64,000 bases of DNA from a bacterium (GTDB taxonomy: Bacteria; Desulfobacterota; Binatia; DP-6): positions 62,001 through 126,000 of the forward strand of contig JAHCID010000007.1 of assembly GCA_026129405.1 (NCBI GenBank), in the 5' to 3' direction. Below are positions 43,998-53,751 of the stretch, in pieces (positions within the stretch are counted from its first letter, which is position 1; every line of letters begins with the position of its first letter). Both the position numbers and the translations under genes were made by a program. A model generated the notes under the pieces. It had not been told where the DNA came from, made no database searches, and saw nothing but the letters and a program-made list of their open reading frames with translations.

Positions 43998-44972
43998 TCA
44001 ACGCAGCAGGGACGCGCACGCCGACGTGGCGCGCGCGACCAACGCGCGCACCGCGTCGCGCGTCGCGGGCACGGCGTCGACGTCGCCCACCCAGCGGCGC
44101 TCGACGCAGATCGCGCGCTCGCCCGGTGCGAGCGTCGCGAGCGGCCCGTGCACCTCGAGCTCGAAGTAGGGATGCGTCACCGCACAGAACACCTCGGCCG
44201 CGCACCCGTGTCCCCAGCGGCGCGCCGGATCCGGGACGACGGCCTTCACGTGCGCTATGTGGACGTCGCCCAGCCGCTGCACGCCGAGCACCCAGCCCTC
44301 GTCGGCGTCGGCGCCGTACTTGCACCAGCGCGGCGTCGCGCAGTCGATCGCGACGACGTCGCCGAGCGGGCGCAGCACCGTCGCGCGCAGGCCCTCCGAG
44401 TCGCCCTCGGCCGCATACGCCTTGACGCCGTCGGCGAACGCCGAGCCCGCCGTGCGCCGCGGCAGGAACGCGACGCCGGGAGCGGCGAGCTGCTGCACGT
44501 CCCAGGCGCCCCAGGTCGCGGGGGCGCGCCCGGCGTTCTCGAGCACGTGGGTCACGGTGAAGACGCCATCGGCATCGCCGAGCGCGACGACGCGCGTGAT
44601 CCGCATCCCGGTCTCGCGGCAGACCGGACTCGTCATCGCCACCGCGCCCGCGCCCGACGGCGTCGCGGTCCAGACGCCGGCGTCGAGGTCGAGGAACGCG
44701 ACCGCATCGGGCCAGCGCTCCTGCGGCGCCAGCCACGTCTTGTCGCCGCCCCAGTGGACGAAGCCGACCCGGCGGCGCAGCGCCGAGAGATCGGCAGCCG
44801 CGCCGACGTCGAGCCGCGCGCCGCGGTGCGCCGGATGGACCCAGGCGAGCTCGCGCTCGCGCCAGCGTAGGCTCATGATCCGCCCGCCGACCTGCGGCAC
44901 GAGGCCGAGCGCGAGCGGGCCGCGCCGGAGCCACAGGCCGCCCCAGCCGTGGACGTCGCCGCGGGCGCCCAC
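43998..44972 (-). CDS. DUF4380-like (aldose-1-epimerase fold) protein
   Basis: 324 residues: QVGGRIMSLRWRERELAW, HWGGDKTWLAPQERWPDAV and ELEVHGPLATLAPGE resemble DUF4380 proteins, which share the galactose mutarotase fold. Sugar-binding or epimerase role possible, no proof. The GTG start follows directly after the SMP-30 stop. Confidence 0.75.
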   Translation of the reverse strand: MGARGDVHGWGGLWLRRGPLALGLVPQVGGRIMSLRWRERELAWVHPAHRGARLDVGAAADLSALRRRVGFVHWGGDKTWLAPQERWPDAVAFLDLDAGVWTATPSGAGAVAMTSPVCRETGMRITRVVALGDADGVFTVTHVLENAGRAPATWGAWDVQQLAAPGVAFLPRRTAGSAFADGVKAYAAEGDSEGLRATVLRPLGDVVAIDCATPRWCKYGADADEGWVLGVQRLGDVHIAHVKAVVPDPARRWGHGCAAEVFCAVTHPYFELEVHGPLATLAPGERAICVERRWVGDVDAVPATRDAVRALVARATSACASLLR

Positions 44973-45878
44973 TCAGTACGCCAGGCGCAGGCCGGGGCGC
45001 GGCCACTCGAGCGCGATCAGCCGACCCGTACCGGAGCAGGTGACGTACGCGGTGCGCAGATCGGGCCCGCCGAAGCAGACGTTCGTCGTCAGCGGATCGC
45101 CGGTCGGCACGTGCTCCAGGATCGTGCCGTCGGGTGCGATCACGGTGATGCCGCCGTTCACGAGCGTGGCGACGCAGACGTTGCCGGCGCCGTCGACCGC
45201 CAGCGAGTCGAGCAGCTGGAACCCCGGCAGGCCCGCGAGCAGCGCGGCGCCGCCGGGCGCGAACGGCATGGCGGCCGCGAGCTCGCCCGGCCCGACCACC
45301 TCCCACTGCCAGACGCGTCCCGTGAACGTCTCGGCGACGTAGAGCGTCTTCCCGTCGGGCGACAGACCGACGCCGTTCGGAGCCTCGAGCGGGAACACCA
45401 CCTCGCGGATGCTGCTGCCGTCGGGCAGCGCGTAGAAGAGCCCGGTGCGGTCGCGCTCGCGCTCGCGCCCCTTGCCGTGGTCGGTGAACCAGAAGCCGCC
45501 CCGATCGTCGAACACGATGTCGTTCGGCCCGCGCAGCGGCCGGCCGTCGCAGGCGACGTAGAGATCGGTGACGCGTCCCGTCGCCGGCTCGACGCGCTGG
45601 ATGCGTCCGCCGATGTAGTCGGGCGGCTGGTTGCCGGGGACGACGATGCCGGCGATGTCGTGCCACTCGAAGCCGCCGTTGTTGCAGACGTACACCGCAC
45701 CGTCGGGACCGATGGCCGCCCCGTTCGGGCCGCCGCCGCACTCCGCGACGACGTGTACCGTTCCGTCCGTCGCGACCCGCGACAGCGTGCCGCGGCGGAT
45801 CTCCACCACGAGGACGCTGCCGTCCGCCATGGCGATGGGGCCTTCGGGAAACTGGAGCCCGGACGCGATCTGGCGCAT
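44973..45878 (-). CDS. SMP-30/gluconolactonase-like beta-propeller
   Basis: 301 residues with six propeller strands: EGPIAMADGSVLVVEIRRGT, GPNDIVFDDRGGFWFTDHG (metal-binding Glu/Asn/Asp) and APNGVGLSPDGKTLYVAET. Typical lactonase fold hydrolysing sugar lactones. A TAGCCG -10-like element lies five bases before the ATG (minus strand). Adjacent to a sugar-epimerase-fold gene, so a sugar acid pathway is plausible. Confidence 0.87.
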   Translation of the reverse strand: MRQIASGLQFPEGPIAMADGSVLVVEIRRGTLSRVATDGTVHVVAECGGGPNGAAIGPDGAVYVCNNGGFEWHDIAGIVVPGNQPPDYIGGRIQRVEPATGRVTDLYVACDGRPLRGPNDIVFDDRGGFWFTDHGKGRERERDRTGLFYALPDGSSIREVVFPLEAPNGVGLSPDGKTLYVAETFTGRVWQWEVVGPGELAAAMPFAPGGAALLAGLPGFQLLDSLAVDGAGNVCVATLVNGGITVIAPDGTILEHVPTGDPLTTNVCFGGPDLRTAYVTCSGTGRLIALEWPRPGLRLAY

Positions 45879-46057
45879 GGCGCCGGCTAGCACGGGGCGC
45901 GCGCGGCGCACCAGCAGGCGCCGCCGCCGGCTGGCAACGCGATTGCAACGGAAGCGATGGCCGCGCCGCGCGGACGTCCGCCCGGCGTGCCTTCCCCCGC
46001 GTGCGGACGACACGTTCGCGCCGTCGCGGCATCCGATCGACGACAAGGAGGTTCCCC

Positions 46058-46342
46058 ATGACCCGCGCGATTCTGCTCTTTGCCGCGGCGCTCGCCGCAG
46101 CACCGCTCAGCGCTGCCGTCGCCTGCGAGCGCGTGGGCAGCCAGCTGAAGTGCGACTGGAGCGGCCTGCCGGTGACGCTCGGCACGCAGACCGACGCCAA
46201 CGCCAACGTCGAGACCCGCGCCCAGGGATTCGCCGGCGCCATCCCGCGCAAGCAAATCGACCAGTCCGGCCTCTTCGTCCAGCGCTGGACGAACGACCCG
46301 TCGACCTGCAAGCGCTGGGGCAACGAGACCTACTGCTACTGA
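46058..46342 (+). CDS. Small secreted protein of unknown function
   Basis: 94 residues: a signal peptide (LLFAAALAAAPLSAAVA) followed by a mature domain with four Cys (CERVGSQLKCDW, TCKRW, TYCY), suggesting two disulfides. AAGGAGG before the ATG. No family recognised. Confidence 0.7.
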   Translation: MTRAILLFAAALAAAPLSAAVACERVGSQLKCDWSGLPVTLGTQTDANANVETRAQGFAGAIPRKQIDQSGLFVQRWTNDPSTCKRWGNETYCY

Positions 46343-46384
46343 GCCCGGACGCCGCGCGGCTTGCACCGCGGCGCGGCACCGGGC
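46343..46384 (+). terminator. Imperfect GC hairpin after secreted protein gene
   Basis: GCCCGG and GCCGCGC pair with GCGCGGC and CCGGGC, with a 13-base loop and small bulges. It lies one base after a stop. No T run. Confidence 0.45.
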
Positions 46385-46402
46385 ACTGCGGGCGCACGCA
46401 CG

Positions 46403-48965
46403 ATGGCGGCGCCCGCGCCCTTCTGGTCCGAGGCCGGCCGACGCGCTCCTGGCGCGCCTCGGCACGCGCGCGACCGGGCTCGCGGCCGCCGAGGCCGCGG
46501 AGCGTCTCGCGGCGGCGGCGGCGCGGCGCCCGCCACGCGACGAGCGCGGCATCGGCGCCCTCTTCGCCGAGCAGCTGCGCAGCCCGATCGTCCTGCTCCT
46601 CCTCGGCGCCGCCGTGCTCTCGTTCGGCCTCGGCGACGCGCAGGACGGCACCATCATCCTGGTGATCGTCTTCGCGAGCGCGGGGCTCGGCGTGTGGCAG
46701 GAGCACGACGCGGCCGACGCCGTCCGCAGCCTCATGGCCACCGTACGCACGACCGCGAGCGTGCTGCGCGACGGCAGGGCCGAGGAGATCCCGATCGGCG
46801 ATCTCGTCGTGGGCGACGTCGTGACCCTCTCGGCGGGCGACGCCGTCCCCGGCGACGCACGCCTGCTGGCGGCGCGCGACCTCCACGTCGTCGAGGCGGC
46901 GCTCACGGGCGAGACGTTTCCGGTCGAGAAGGAGCCCGCCGTGCTCGCGCCGGACCTGCCGCTCGCGCGGCGCACGAACGCGCTCTTCCTCGGCACCCAC
47001 GTCGCCAGCGGCACGGGCACCGCGGTCGTCGTCGCCACCGGGCCCGACACGGAGTTCGGCGCCATCTCCGATCGGCTGCGCCTGCGCCCGCCGGAGACCG
47101 AGTTCGAGCGCGGCCTCCGCCGCTTCGGCGCGCTGCTCGCCCAGGTGACGCTGCTCCTGGTGGGCGGGATCTTCGCGGTCAACGTCGGCCTCCAGCGACC
47201 CTGGCTGGAATCGCTGCTCTTCGCGCTCGCGCTCGCCGTGGGCCTGACGCCGCAGCTCCTGCCCGCGATCGTGAGCGTCAACCTGGCGGCAGGCGCCAAG
47301 CGCCTCGCGCGCAAGAAGGTCATCACCAAGCGGCTCACCGCGATCGAGAACCTCGGCAGCGTCGACGTCCTGTGCAGCGACAAGACCGGCACGCTCACCG
47401 AAGGCTGCGTCCGCCTCGACGCCGCGATCGCCCCCGACGGCACGCCGAGCGCCCGGACGCTGCGCTACGCGGCGCTGAACGCGCTCCACCAGACCGGCTT
47501 CCGCAACCCGATCGACGAGGCCGTGCGCGCCGCCGCGCCGCCCGACCTCGAGGACTGGCGCAAGCTCGACGACCTCCCCTACGACTTCGTGCGCAAGCGC
47601 CTCAGCGTGCTGCTCGACGGCCCCGAGGGCCGCCTCCTTCTGACCAAGGGCGCCGTGCGCGCCGTCCTCGACGTCTGCACGCAGTGCGAGGACGCCGCCG
47701 GCCGCGCCTGCACCCTGGACGTCTTGCGCGACGACATCGACGCGCGCGTCGCCGCGCTCGCCGCCGAGGGCCTGCGCACGCTCGCGGTGGCGGTGCGCGC
47801 CATGCCCGGCGACGCCCGCGTGGGGCGCGACGACGAGGCGGCCATGACGTTCGTCGGCCTCCTCACCTTTGCCGACCCGCCGCGCGAGGGCGTCGCCGCC
47901 ACCCTCGCCGAGCTCGGCACCCTGGGCGTGCGCCTGTGCGTCATCACCGGCGACGACCGCCGCATCGCCACCACCGTCGCCCGCCAGGTCGGCCTGCCGG
48001 TGCCGCGCCTGCTGACGGGCCCCGAGCTGCGCGACACCAGCGAGGACGCCCTCGTGCGCCGGGTCGACGAGGTCGACGTCTTCGCGGAGATCGAGCCCAA
48101 CCAGAAGGAGCGCGTGATCCGCGCCTTCCAGAAGGCGGGCCACGTCGTCGGCTACCTCGGCGACGGCATCAACGACGCCCCCGCGCTGCACGCCGCCGAC
48201 GTCGGCATGTCCGTCGAGGGCGCCGTCGACGTGGCGCGCGACGCCGCCGACCTCGTGCTCCTCGACCGCGACCCCGCCGTGCTGCTCGACGGCGTCCGCG
48301 AGGGCCGGCGCACCTTCGCCAACACGCTCAAGTACGTCTTCATGGCGACGAGCGCGAACTTCGGCAACATGTTCAGCATGGCGGGCGCGTCGCTCTTCCT
48401 GCCGTTCCTGCCGCTCCTGCCGAAGCAGATCCTGCTGACCAACCTGCTCACCGACCTGCCCGAGATGGCGATCGCCACCGACCGCGTCGACGACGAGTGG
48501 GTGGCGCACCCCCGGCGCTTCGACGTGACCTTCATCCGCGACTTCATGATCGTCTTCGGCGTGCTGAGCTCGGTGTTCGACTATCTCACCTTCGCGGTTC
48601 TCCTGTTCGTCCTCGACGCCGGACCCGAGGAGTTCCGCACCGGCTGGTTCGTCGAGTCGGTGCTCTCGGCGACGCTGATCGTGCTGGTCATCCGGACGCG
48701 GCGCGCCGCCTGGCGCAGCCCGCCCGGCCGCGCGCTCACGGTCGCGACCGTCGGCGTGGGCATGGTCACCGTCGCGATCCCGTGGACGCCGCTCGCTGCC
48801 CCGCTCGGGCTCGTGCCTCTGCCCGCGAGCTTCTTCCCGGCCCTGGCGGTGGTGGTCGCGCTCTACGTCGGCTCGGCGGAGATCGCGAAGCGACGCTTCT
48901 GGGCCCGCCCGGCCCGGCGCACGCCGGGCGCGGCCGTGGCGCCGGCGCCGCCCGGGCGGGCATGA
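46403..48965 (+). CDS. mgtA: MgtA-type P-type ATPase, N-terminus frameshifted
   Basis: The intact part reads from 46614 to the stop (783 residues) and includes TGETFPVEKE, the phosphorylation motif DKTGTLTEG, TGDDRRIATTV and GDGINDAPALHAADVGMSVE. The true N-terminus is encoded just upstream but in two frames: MAAPAPFWSEA from ATG 46403, then ADALLARLGTRATGLAAAEA in another frame. One extra G near 46434 (GCCGGCC for GCCGCC) explains it. The PFWS start is typical of magnesium-transporting MgtA ATPases. Either a real break or a sequencing error. Mg2+ import or efflux cannot be told apart. Confidence 0.85.
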
Positions 48966-48972
48966 CCCGCCC

Positions 48973-49764
48973 GTGACGATCACCGGCACGACCCGCGTCC
49001 TCGCCATCCTCGGCGATCCCATCGCCCATGCACGCGCTCCCCGCCTGGTGAACGACGCGCTGGCCGCACGCGGCGACGACGCCGTGATGGTCCCGATCCA
49101 GGTCGCGGCGGACGGGCTCGCCCGGGTCGTCGACGGGCTGCGCGCGATGCAGAGCTTCGCGGGCGGCGTCGTCACGATGCCGCACAAGGAGGCGATCGTC
49201 GCCCTGCTGGACGACGTCTCCGCCGAGGCGCGTCAGGTCGGCGCCTGCAACACGATCCGCCGCACCGCCGACGGCCGCCTCGTGGGCACGATGTTCGACG
49301 GCGAGGGCTTCGTCGCAGGGCTCGCCGCGTCGGGCCACGCCGTACGCGGCCGGCGCGTATTCCTATGCGGCGCCGGCGGCGCGGCGGCGGCGATCGCGTT
49401 CGCGATGGGGCGCCACGGCGCCACGCGGCTGACCCTCTACAACCGGACCACGGCGCGCGCCGCGGCGTTGGCCGACCACGTCCGCGCCGCGTGGCCCGCG
49501 CTCGCCGTCGCCCTCGGCGGGCCCGACCCGTCCGGCCACGACCTCGTCGTCAACGCCACCGCGCTCGGCATGCGCCCCGGCGACGCCGCCCTGCCCTGTG
49601 ACGTCTCCGGGATGACGCCGGGTACGCTCGCCGCCGACGTCGTCATCCGCCAGCCCACGGCGTTTCTCGCCGCCGCGGCCGCGCGCGGCGCCGTGGTCGT
49701 CGGCGGCGAGCCGATGCTGGTCGCACAGATCGGGCTGATCGTCGACTTCGTGCTGGCAGGCTAG
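48973..49764 (+). CDS. AroE-like shikimate-dehydrogenase-family protein
   Basis: 263 residues from a GTG, 7 bases after the ATPase. NADP-binding CGAGGAAAAIAFAMG and catalytic Lys in TMPHKEAIVAL, then GACNTI and MFDGEGF are present. But the substrate-binding serines of AroE (HSxSP) are Ala (HARAP). The real substrate may be quinate-like or another polyol. Confidence 0.8.
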   Translation: MTITGTTRVLAILGDPIAHARAPRLVNDALAARGDDAVMVPIQVAADGLARVVDGLRAMQSFAGGVVTMPHKEAIVALLDDVSAEARQVGACNTIRRTADGRLVGTMFDGEGFVAGLAASGHAVRGRRVFLCGAGGAAAAIAFAMGRHGATRLTLYNRTTARAAALADHVRAAWPALAVALGGPDPSGHDLVVNATALGMRPGDAALPCDVSGMTPGTLAADVVIRQPTAFLAAAAARGAVVVGGEPMLVAQIGLIVDFVLAG

Positions 49765-49787
49765 CCGTGCGTCCGCCGGGCGATCGC

Positions 49788-50258
49788 TCAGCGCTGCCGG
49801 AGCGCGCCGGCGAGGGCATAGATCGCCATGAAGATCACCAGCAGCGATCCGATCGAGAACAGCGTCGCCCGCAGCTCGTGGCGCTGCCTGGTCGCATAGG
49901 CGAGGGTGTGGCCCAGGCGCGCGATCACGAACCCGTACATCGCGACCTGCGCGAGCCACAGCGGCGGCTCGACCGCCACGAAGAGCAGCCCGCACGCCAG
50001 GAAGGCCGGGATGCTCTCCAGATCGTTGCGATGGATGCGCCGCGCGCGCTCCACCTCGGCGTTCGGCTCCAGCTGCTCCGGCCGCGGGTTGCGATTCGCC
50101 GGGCCGGCGCGAAGGTCCTCGGGGTTGAGCAGCCCGCCGTCGCTGCCGATCATCCGGGCGACCGTCATCCAGCCCTGGCCCATGAGCTTCAGGATCATGA
50201 GCGCGGACGCGATGACGTAGGTGACGAACACCGGGTTCTGCATGCTGTAGAGCGACAC
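49788..50258 (-). CDS. MAPEG-family membrane protein
   Basis: 156 residues, four hydrophobic segments. The signature NRNPRPEQLEPNAEVERARRIH and HRNDLESIPAF matches the MAPEG superfamily (glutathione S-transferase or leukotriene-synthase-like). Start at GTG 50258, GGAGG close. Function uncertain. Confidence 0.83.
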   Translation of the reverse strand: MSLYSMQNPVFVTYVIASALMILKLMGQGWMTVARMIGSDGGLLNPEDLRAGPANRNPRPEQLEPNAEVERARRIHRNDLESIPAFLACGLLFVAVEPPLWLAQVAMYGFVIARLGHTLAYATRQRHELRATLFSIGSLLVIFMAIYALAGALRQR

Positions 50259-50280
50259 GGCCCCTCCTTGCGTCACCGCG

Positions 50281-51462
50281 TCACTCGTCGTCGAGCCCGA
50301 AGACCGCTCGCGGCGCCGCGAATCCCGGGAGGGCGAAGTCCCCCACGCGCACGAGGCGCGACGCCGGGAGATGGCGGGCGAACTCCTCGGAGGCAACGAT
50401 CGTGCGGCCGAGCCCTCCGGACAGCTTCTCGAGGCGCGCGGCGAGATTCACGGCAGGCCCGATGCACGTGAAGTCGAGACGATTCCCGCTCCCGATGTTG
50501 CCGTACAGGACCTGGCCCAGGTGCAGCGCCAGCCCGAACCGCGGCCCCTCCTCGACGAGCGCCGGTGCGTCGCCGAAGGCGGCGAGAACCGCCCTGCGAG
50601 CCTCGTGCGCGGCGTCGAGCGCGGCCCCGCAGACCTCCCGCACGTCGTCGCCGCCGGGCGCGATGGCGAAGATCGCGAGCAGGCCGTCGCCGACGAACTT
50701 CAGCACCTCACCGCCCCGCCCCACGATCCCCGGGACCTGGCAGTCGAAGTAGCGATTGAGGAGATCGATGAGCGCCTGGGGCGGCAGCCGATCGGCGAAG
50801 CGCGTGAAATGCCGCATGTCCGACAGCCAGATCGCCGCATCGATGGTGGTCGTCTGGCCTCGCCTGATCTGCCCTGCGAAGACACGCTGCCCAGCGTGGG
50901 CGCCGACGTAGGTGTCGAGCAGCGTGCTCGCCGTGTAGCGGAGCGTCTGGTTCTCCACCACCCGCGCCAGCGGGGCGACGATCGCCTGGAGGCCGGCGAC
51001 CTGCGCGTCGCGGAAGCCTCCCGGCGCCTCGGTCGTGAAGGTCGCGCAGCGCACGGTGCCGTCGGCGAACCGCAGCGGCACGGCGAGATAGTCCGTGGCG
51101 CCGGCGGCGCGCAGATCACGCACCACGGCGGAATCGAGCCGACAGCTCGCATCCGCGAGCCGGCGGCGGAGCGCGACGCCGGTATCGATGACGTGCCGGA
51201 CCGGGCTGTGCCGGAAGTCCTCGGCTTCGAACGCCTCGAACGGCGCGCGATCCACCTCGACGGCCTCGCCGGGCTTCCACAGGAAGCGGATGCCCATGAC
51301 CTGCGGATGCAGCGTGTGCACGAACAGCGCCGCGCGCGACAACGGCATGCCACAGCCGGCGAGCCGCTCGCACAGCTCGGCCAGCACGCCTTCGGTGTCG
51401 GCCGCCGACCGCGCCCCATCGACCAGCCAGTCGACGATCGGCCTCGTGTCACACGGCGTCAT
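50281..51462 (-). CDS. Class III adenylate cyclase with N-terminal sensor domain
   Basis: 393 residues. Residues 1-170 look like a GAF-type domain. The cyclase domain has metal Asp 215 (LSDMRHFT) and Asp 259 (FVGDG), adenine-binding Lys near 255 (VLKFVGDG) and Thr (DFTCIG), and Asn/Arg in AVNLAARLEKL. All catalytic residues are present, so it should make cAMP in response to a GAF-bound signal. It is near the MAPEG gene by 22 bases. Confidence 0.88.
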   Translation of the reverse strand: MTPCDTRPIVDWLVDGARSAADTEGVLAELCERLAGCGMPLSRAALFVHTLHPQVMGIRFLWKPGEAVEVDRAPFEAFEAEDFRHSPVRHVIDTGVALRRRLADASCRLDSAVVRDLRAAGATDYLAVPLRFADGTVRCATFTTEAPGGFRDAQVAGLQAIVAPLARVVENQTLRYTASTLLDTYVGAHAGQRVFAGQIRRGQTTTIDAAIWLSDMRHFTRFADRLPPQALIDLLNRYFDCQVPGIVGRGGEVLKFVGDGLLAIFAIAPGGDDVREVCGAALDAAHEARRAVLAAFGDAPALVEEGPRFGLALHLGQVLYGNIGSGNRLDFTCIGPAVNLAARLEKLSGGLGRTIVASEEFARHLPASRLVRVGDFALPGFAAPRAVFGLDDE

Positions 51463-51587
51463 GCCGGACTCGCCCGTGAGGGTCCGCGCGGACGTACGCA
51501 GAACCGAGGCTCGAGCATGGCCTCGATCTGCCTACCGCGCCGCGCGAGACGGAGGCAAACTCCCGACGCCGGTCGTGGCGAGCGGCC

Positions 51588-52802
51588 CTACGCCGCCGCC
51601 AGCCGCACGCACACGGCCACGACCCGCATCGCCTGATCGATCTCCTCGACGCTCGGGAACGAGGGCGCGAGACGCAGCACCGCGTCGTCGGGGTCCTTGC
51701 CGTACGGATGCGTCGCGCCGGCGGGGGTGAGCGCGACGCCCGCGTCCTTCGCCAGATTCACGACCTTCGACGCCGTCCCCTTCGGCACCCACATCGTGAC
51801 GAAGTAGCCGCCCTCGGGCTTCGTCCAGCGCGCGAGCCCCGAGCCGCCGAGCTCCTCCTCGAGCACCGACAGCACGCGCGCGAACTTGGGCCGCAGGATG
51901 GCCGCGTGCTTCTGCATGTGCGCGCGGATGCCGGTCTGGTCGCCGAGGAAGCGGACGTGACGCAGCTGGTTCAGCTTGTCGGGGCCGATGGTCTGGATGG
52001 CGAGATGCTTCTTCGCCCACGCCACGTTGGCGTCGCTGGCGGCCATGAAGGCGACGCCGGCGCCGGCGAAGGTGATCTTCGACGTCGAGCCGAAGAGAAC
52101 GACGCGGTCGGCATTGCCGGCCTCCCGGCACGCCTCGAGGATGCTCGGGATCTCGACCGGCGCGTCGCCGAGGACGTGGACCGCGTAGGCGTCGTCCCAG
52201 AAGATGCGGAAGTCCGGCGCCGCGGTCTTCATGCCGGCGAGACGGCGCACCACCTCGGGGGACACCACGGCGCCGGTCGGATTGCTGAAGCGCGGCACGA
52301 GCCACATACCGCGTACCGCCGCGTCGGCGGCGACGAGCGCCTCGAGCGCGTCCATGTCGGGGCCGTCGTCGCGCATCGGCACCGTCGTCATCTCGATGCC
52401 GAGGCTCTCGCAGACGGCGAAGTGCCGGTCGTATCCCGGCACCGGGCACGCCCAGCGGACCTTCGGCAGCGCGCGCCACGGCGTCTCACCGCCCGGCGGC
52501 GCGTGCAGCAGGCACCGCACGACGCCGTCGTACATGAGGTTCAAGCTGGAGCTGCCCCCGACGATGACCTCCGACGGCGCCACGCCGATCATGCCGGCGA
52601 AGAGCGCCTTCGCCTCCGGCAGGCCGTCGACGCCGCCGTAGTTGCGGCAGTCGGTGCCGTCGGCGGCGCGGACGTCGCCGGTGACCGTGGTGAGGAGCGC
52701 CTGTGCGAGGTCGAGCTGCGCGGCACAGGGCTTGCCGCGGGTCATGTCGAGCTTCAGGCCGAGGGCTTTGAGTTCGTCGTAGCGACGCTGGGGATCGGGC
52801 AT
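51588..52802 (-). CDS. Class I-like aminotransferase (aspartate aminotransferase Ic)
   Basis: 404 residues. NYGGVDGLPEAKALFAGMIG, FSNPTGAVVSPEVVRR, WDDAYAVHVLG and the PLP lysine in GSTSKITFAGAG are typical of subgroup Ic PLP enzymes that transaminate aspartate or alanine. TATCGT lies 8 bases before the ATG, near-leaderless. Divergent from the L,D-transpeptidase gene. Confidence 0.9.
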   Translation of the reverse strand: MPDPQRRYDELKALGLKLDMTRGKPCAAQLDLAQALLTTVTGDVRAADGTDCRNYGGVDGLPEAKALFAGMIGVAPSEVIVGGSSSLNLMYDGVVRCLLHAPPGGETPWRALPKVRWACPVPGYDRHFAVCESLGIEMTTVPMRDDGPDMDALEALVAADAAVRGMWLVPRFSNPTGAVVSPEVVRRLAGMKTAAPDFRIFWDDAYAVHVLGDAPVEIPSILEACREAGNADRVVLFGSTSKITFAGAGVAFMAASDANVAWAKKHLAIQTIGPDKLNQLRHVRFLGDQTGIRAHMQKHAAILRPKFARVLSVLEEELGGSGLARWTKPEGGYFVTMWVPKGTASKVVNLAKDAGVALTPAGATHPYGKDPDDAVLRLAPSFPSVEEIDQAMRVVAVCVRLAAA

Positions 52803-52882
52803 CGCGGCGCACGATAGCCGACACCGCTCGGCGGAGCGAAGCGTCCGGGGCCCCGCCTGCATGCCTCGCCGCTCGTACGGCA

Positions 52883-52911
52883 TTGCCGGATCCCGGGCCT
52901 GCCCATACAAG
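52883..52911 (+). promoter_or_regulatory. Leaderless promoter of L,D-transpeptidase gene
   Basis: TTGCCG at 52883-52888, 17-base spacer, TACAAG at 52906-52911, then seven bases to GTG at 52919. Confidence 0.6.
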
Positions 52912-52918
52912 CCGCCCC

Positions 52919-53662
52919 GTGCCTCCGGTCCGTCGGCTCGCCTGGCCCGCCCTCCTCTGCCTGCTTGCCGCCACCGGGGCCGCGGCCATGCCGGCGGTGC
53001 CCTACCGCTTCGAGCCGCCGCGCACCGCGCTCGCGAAGCGCAGCGCCGCCGAGCTCGCGCTGCTGGAGAAGCTGAACCGCGCCGATCGCGCGCACCTGCC
53101 GCGTCTCGACGTCGTCGTCGTGCCGGACGACTTTGCCGACGACGGCCTCACGCACTCGCCGATGCCCGCCGTCTGGCCCGCCGCGCTGCCGTATCCGACC
53201 GCGATCGCGGTCGACGTGCCGGGCCAGGTGTTCGGGGCCTACGCCCATGGTGTGCTCGTGCGCTGGGGACCCGTCAGCACCGGACGGCGCGGCAGCCAGA
53301 CCCCGGCGGGCGACTACCATCTCAACTGGAAGTCGAAGGGCCGCCACAGCACGGTCGACGCGGAGTGGTTCATGCCCTGGTACTTCAACTTCGCGAGCCA
53401 CGACGGCCTCGCCTTCCACCAGTTCGCACTGCCCGGGCGCCCGGCGAGCCACTCGTGCGTGCGCATGCTCGAGCGCGACGCCCGCTGGCTCTTCGCCTGG
53501 GGACACGGGTGGATCCTCGGCCCAGACCGCAAGGTCCTGGCGCACGGCACGCCGGTGGCGATCCTCGGCGCGTACGACTTCGCCGCCCCGCCGCCGTGGC
53601 GCTCGGCCGCGTGGCTGTCGCGGCCGGTGACGCTGCCGCTGGCGCTGCCGGCGACGGACTGA
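52919..53662 (+). CDS. L,D-transpeptidase (YkuD)
   Basis: 247 residues with a signal peptide (LAWPALLCLLAATGAAA). The catalytic site HQFALPGRPASHSCVRML contains His and the nucleophile Cys, with the standard SHGCxR-like form (here SHSCVRM). It makes 3-3 cross-links or attaches proteins to peptidoglycan in the periplasm. Start fixed by promoter. No LysM domain. Confidence 0.9.
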   Translation: MPPVRRLAWPALLCLLAATGAAAMPAVPYRFEPPRTALAKRSAAELALLEKLNRADRAHLPRLDVVVVPDDFADDGLTHSPMPAVWPAALPYPTAIAVDVPGQVFGAYAHGVLVRWGPVSTGRRGSQTPAGDYHLNWKSKGRHSTVDAEWFMPWYFNFASHDGLAFHQFALPGRPASHSCVRMLERDARWLFAWGHGWILGPDRKVLAHGTPVAILGAYDFAAPPPWRSAAWLSRPVTLPLALPATD

Positions 53663-53751
53663 ACGCCGCGCGCGCCCTGCCACCGGGTCGGCGCCGCCGC
53701 CCGGCGGACCGGGACCCGGACCGCCGTGAATTCGCTGCGTCGACACCCTCG

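Noticed and set aside
43975-46323. Long minus-strand frame across DUF4380 and SMP-30 genes
   Set aside because: Shadow of two real genes in another frame; no family pattern.
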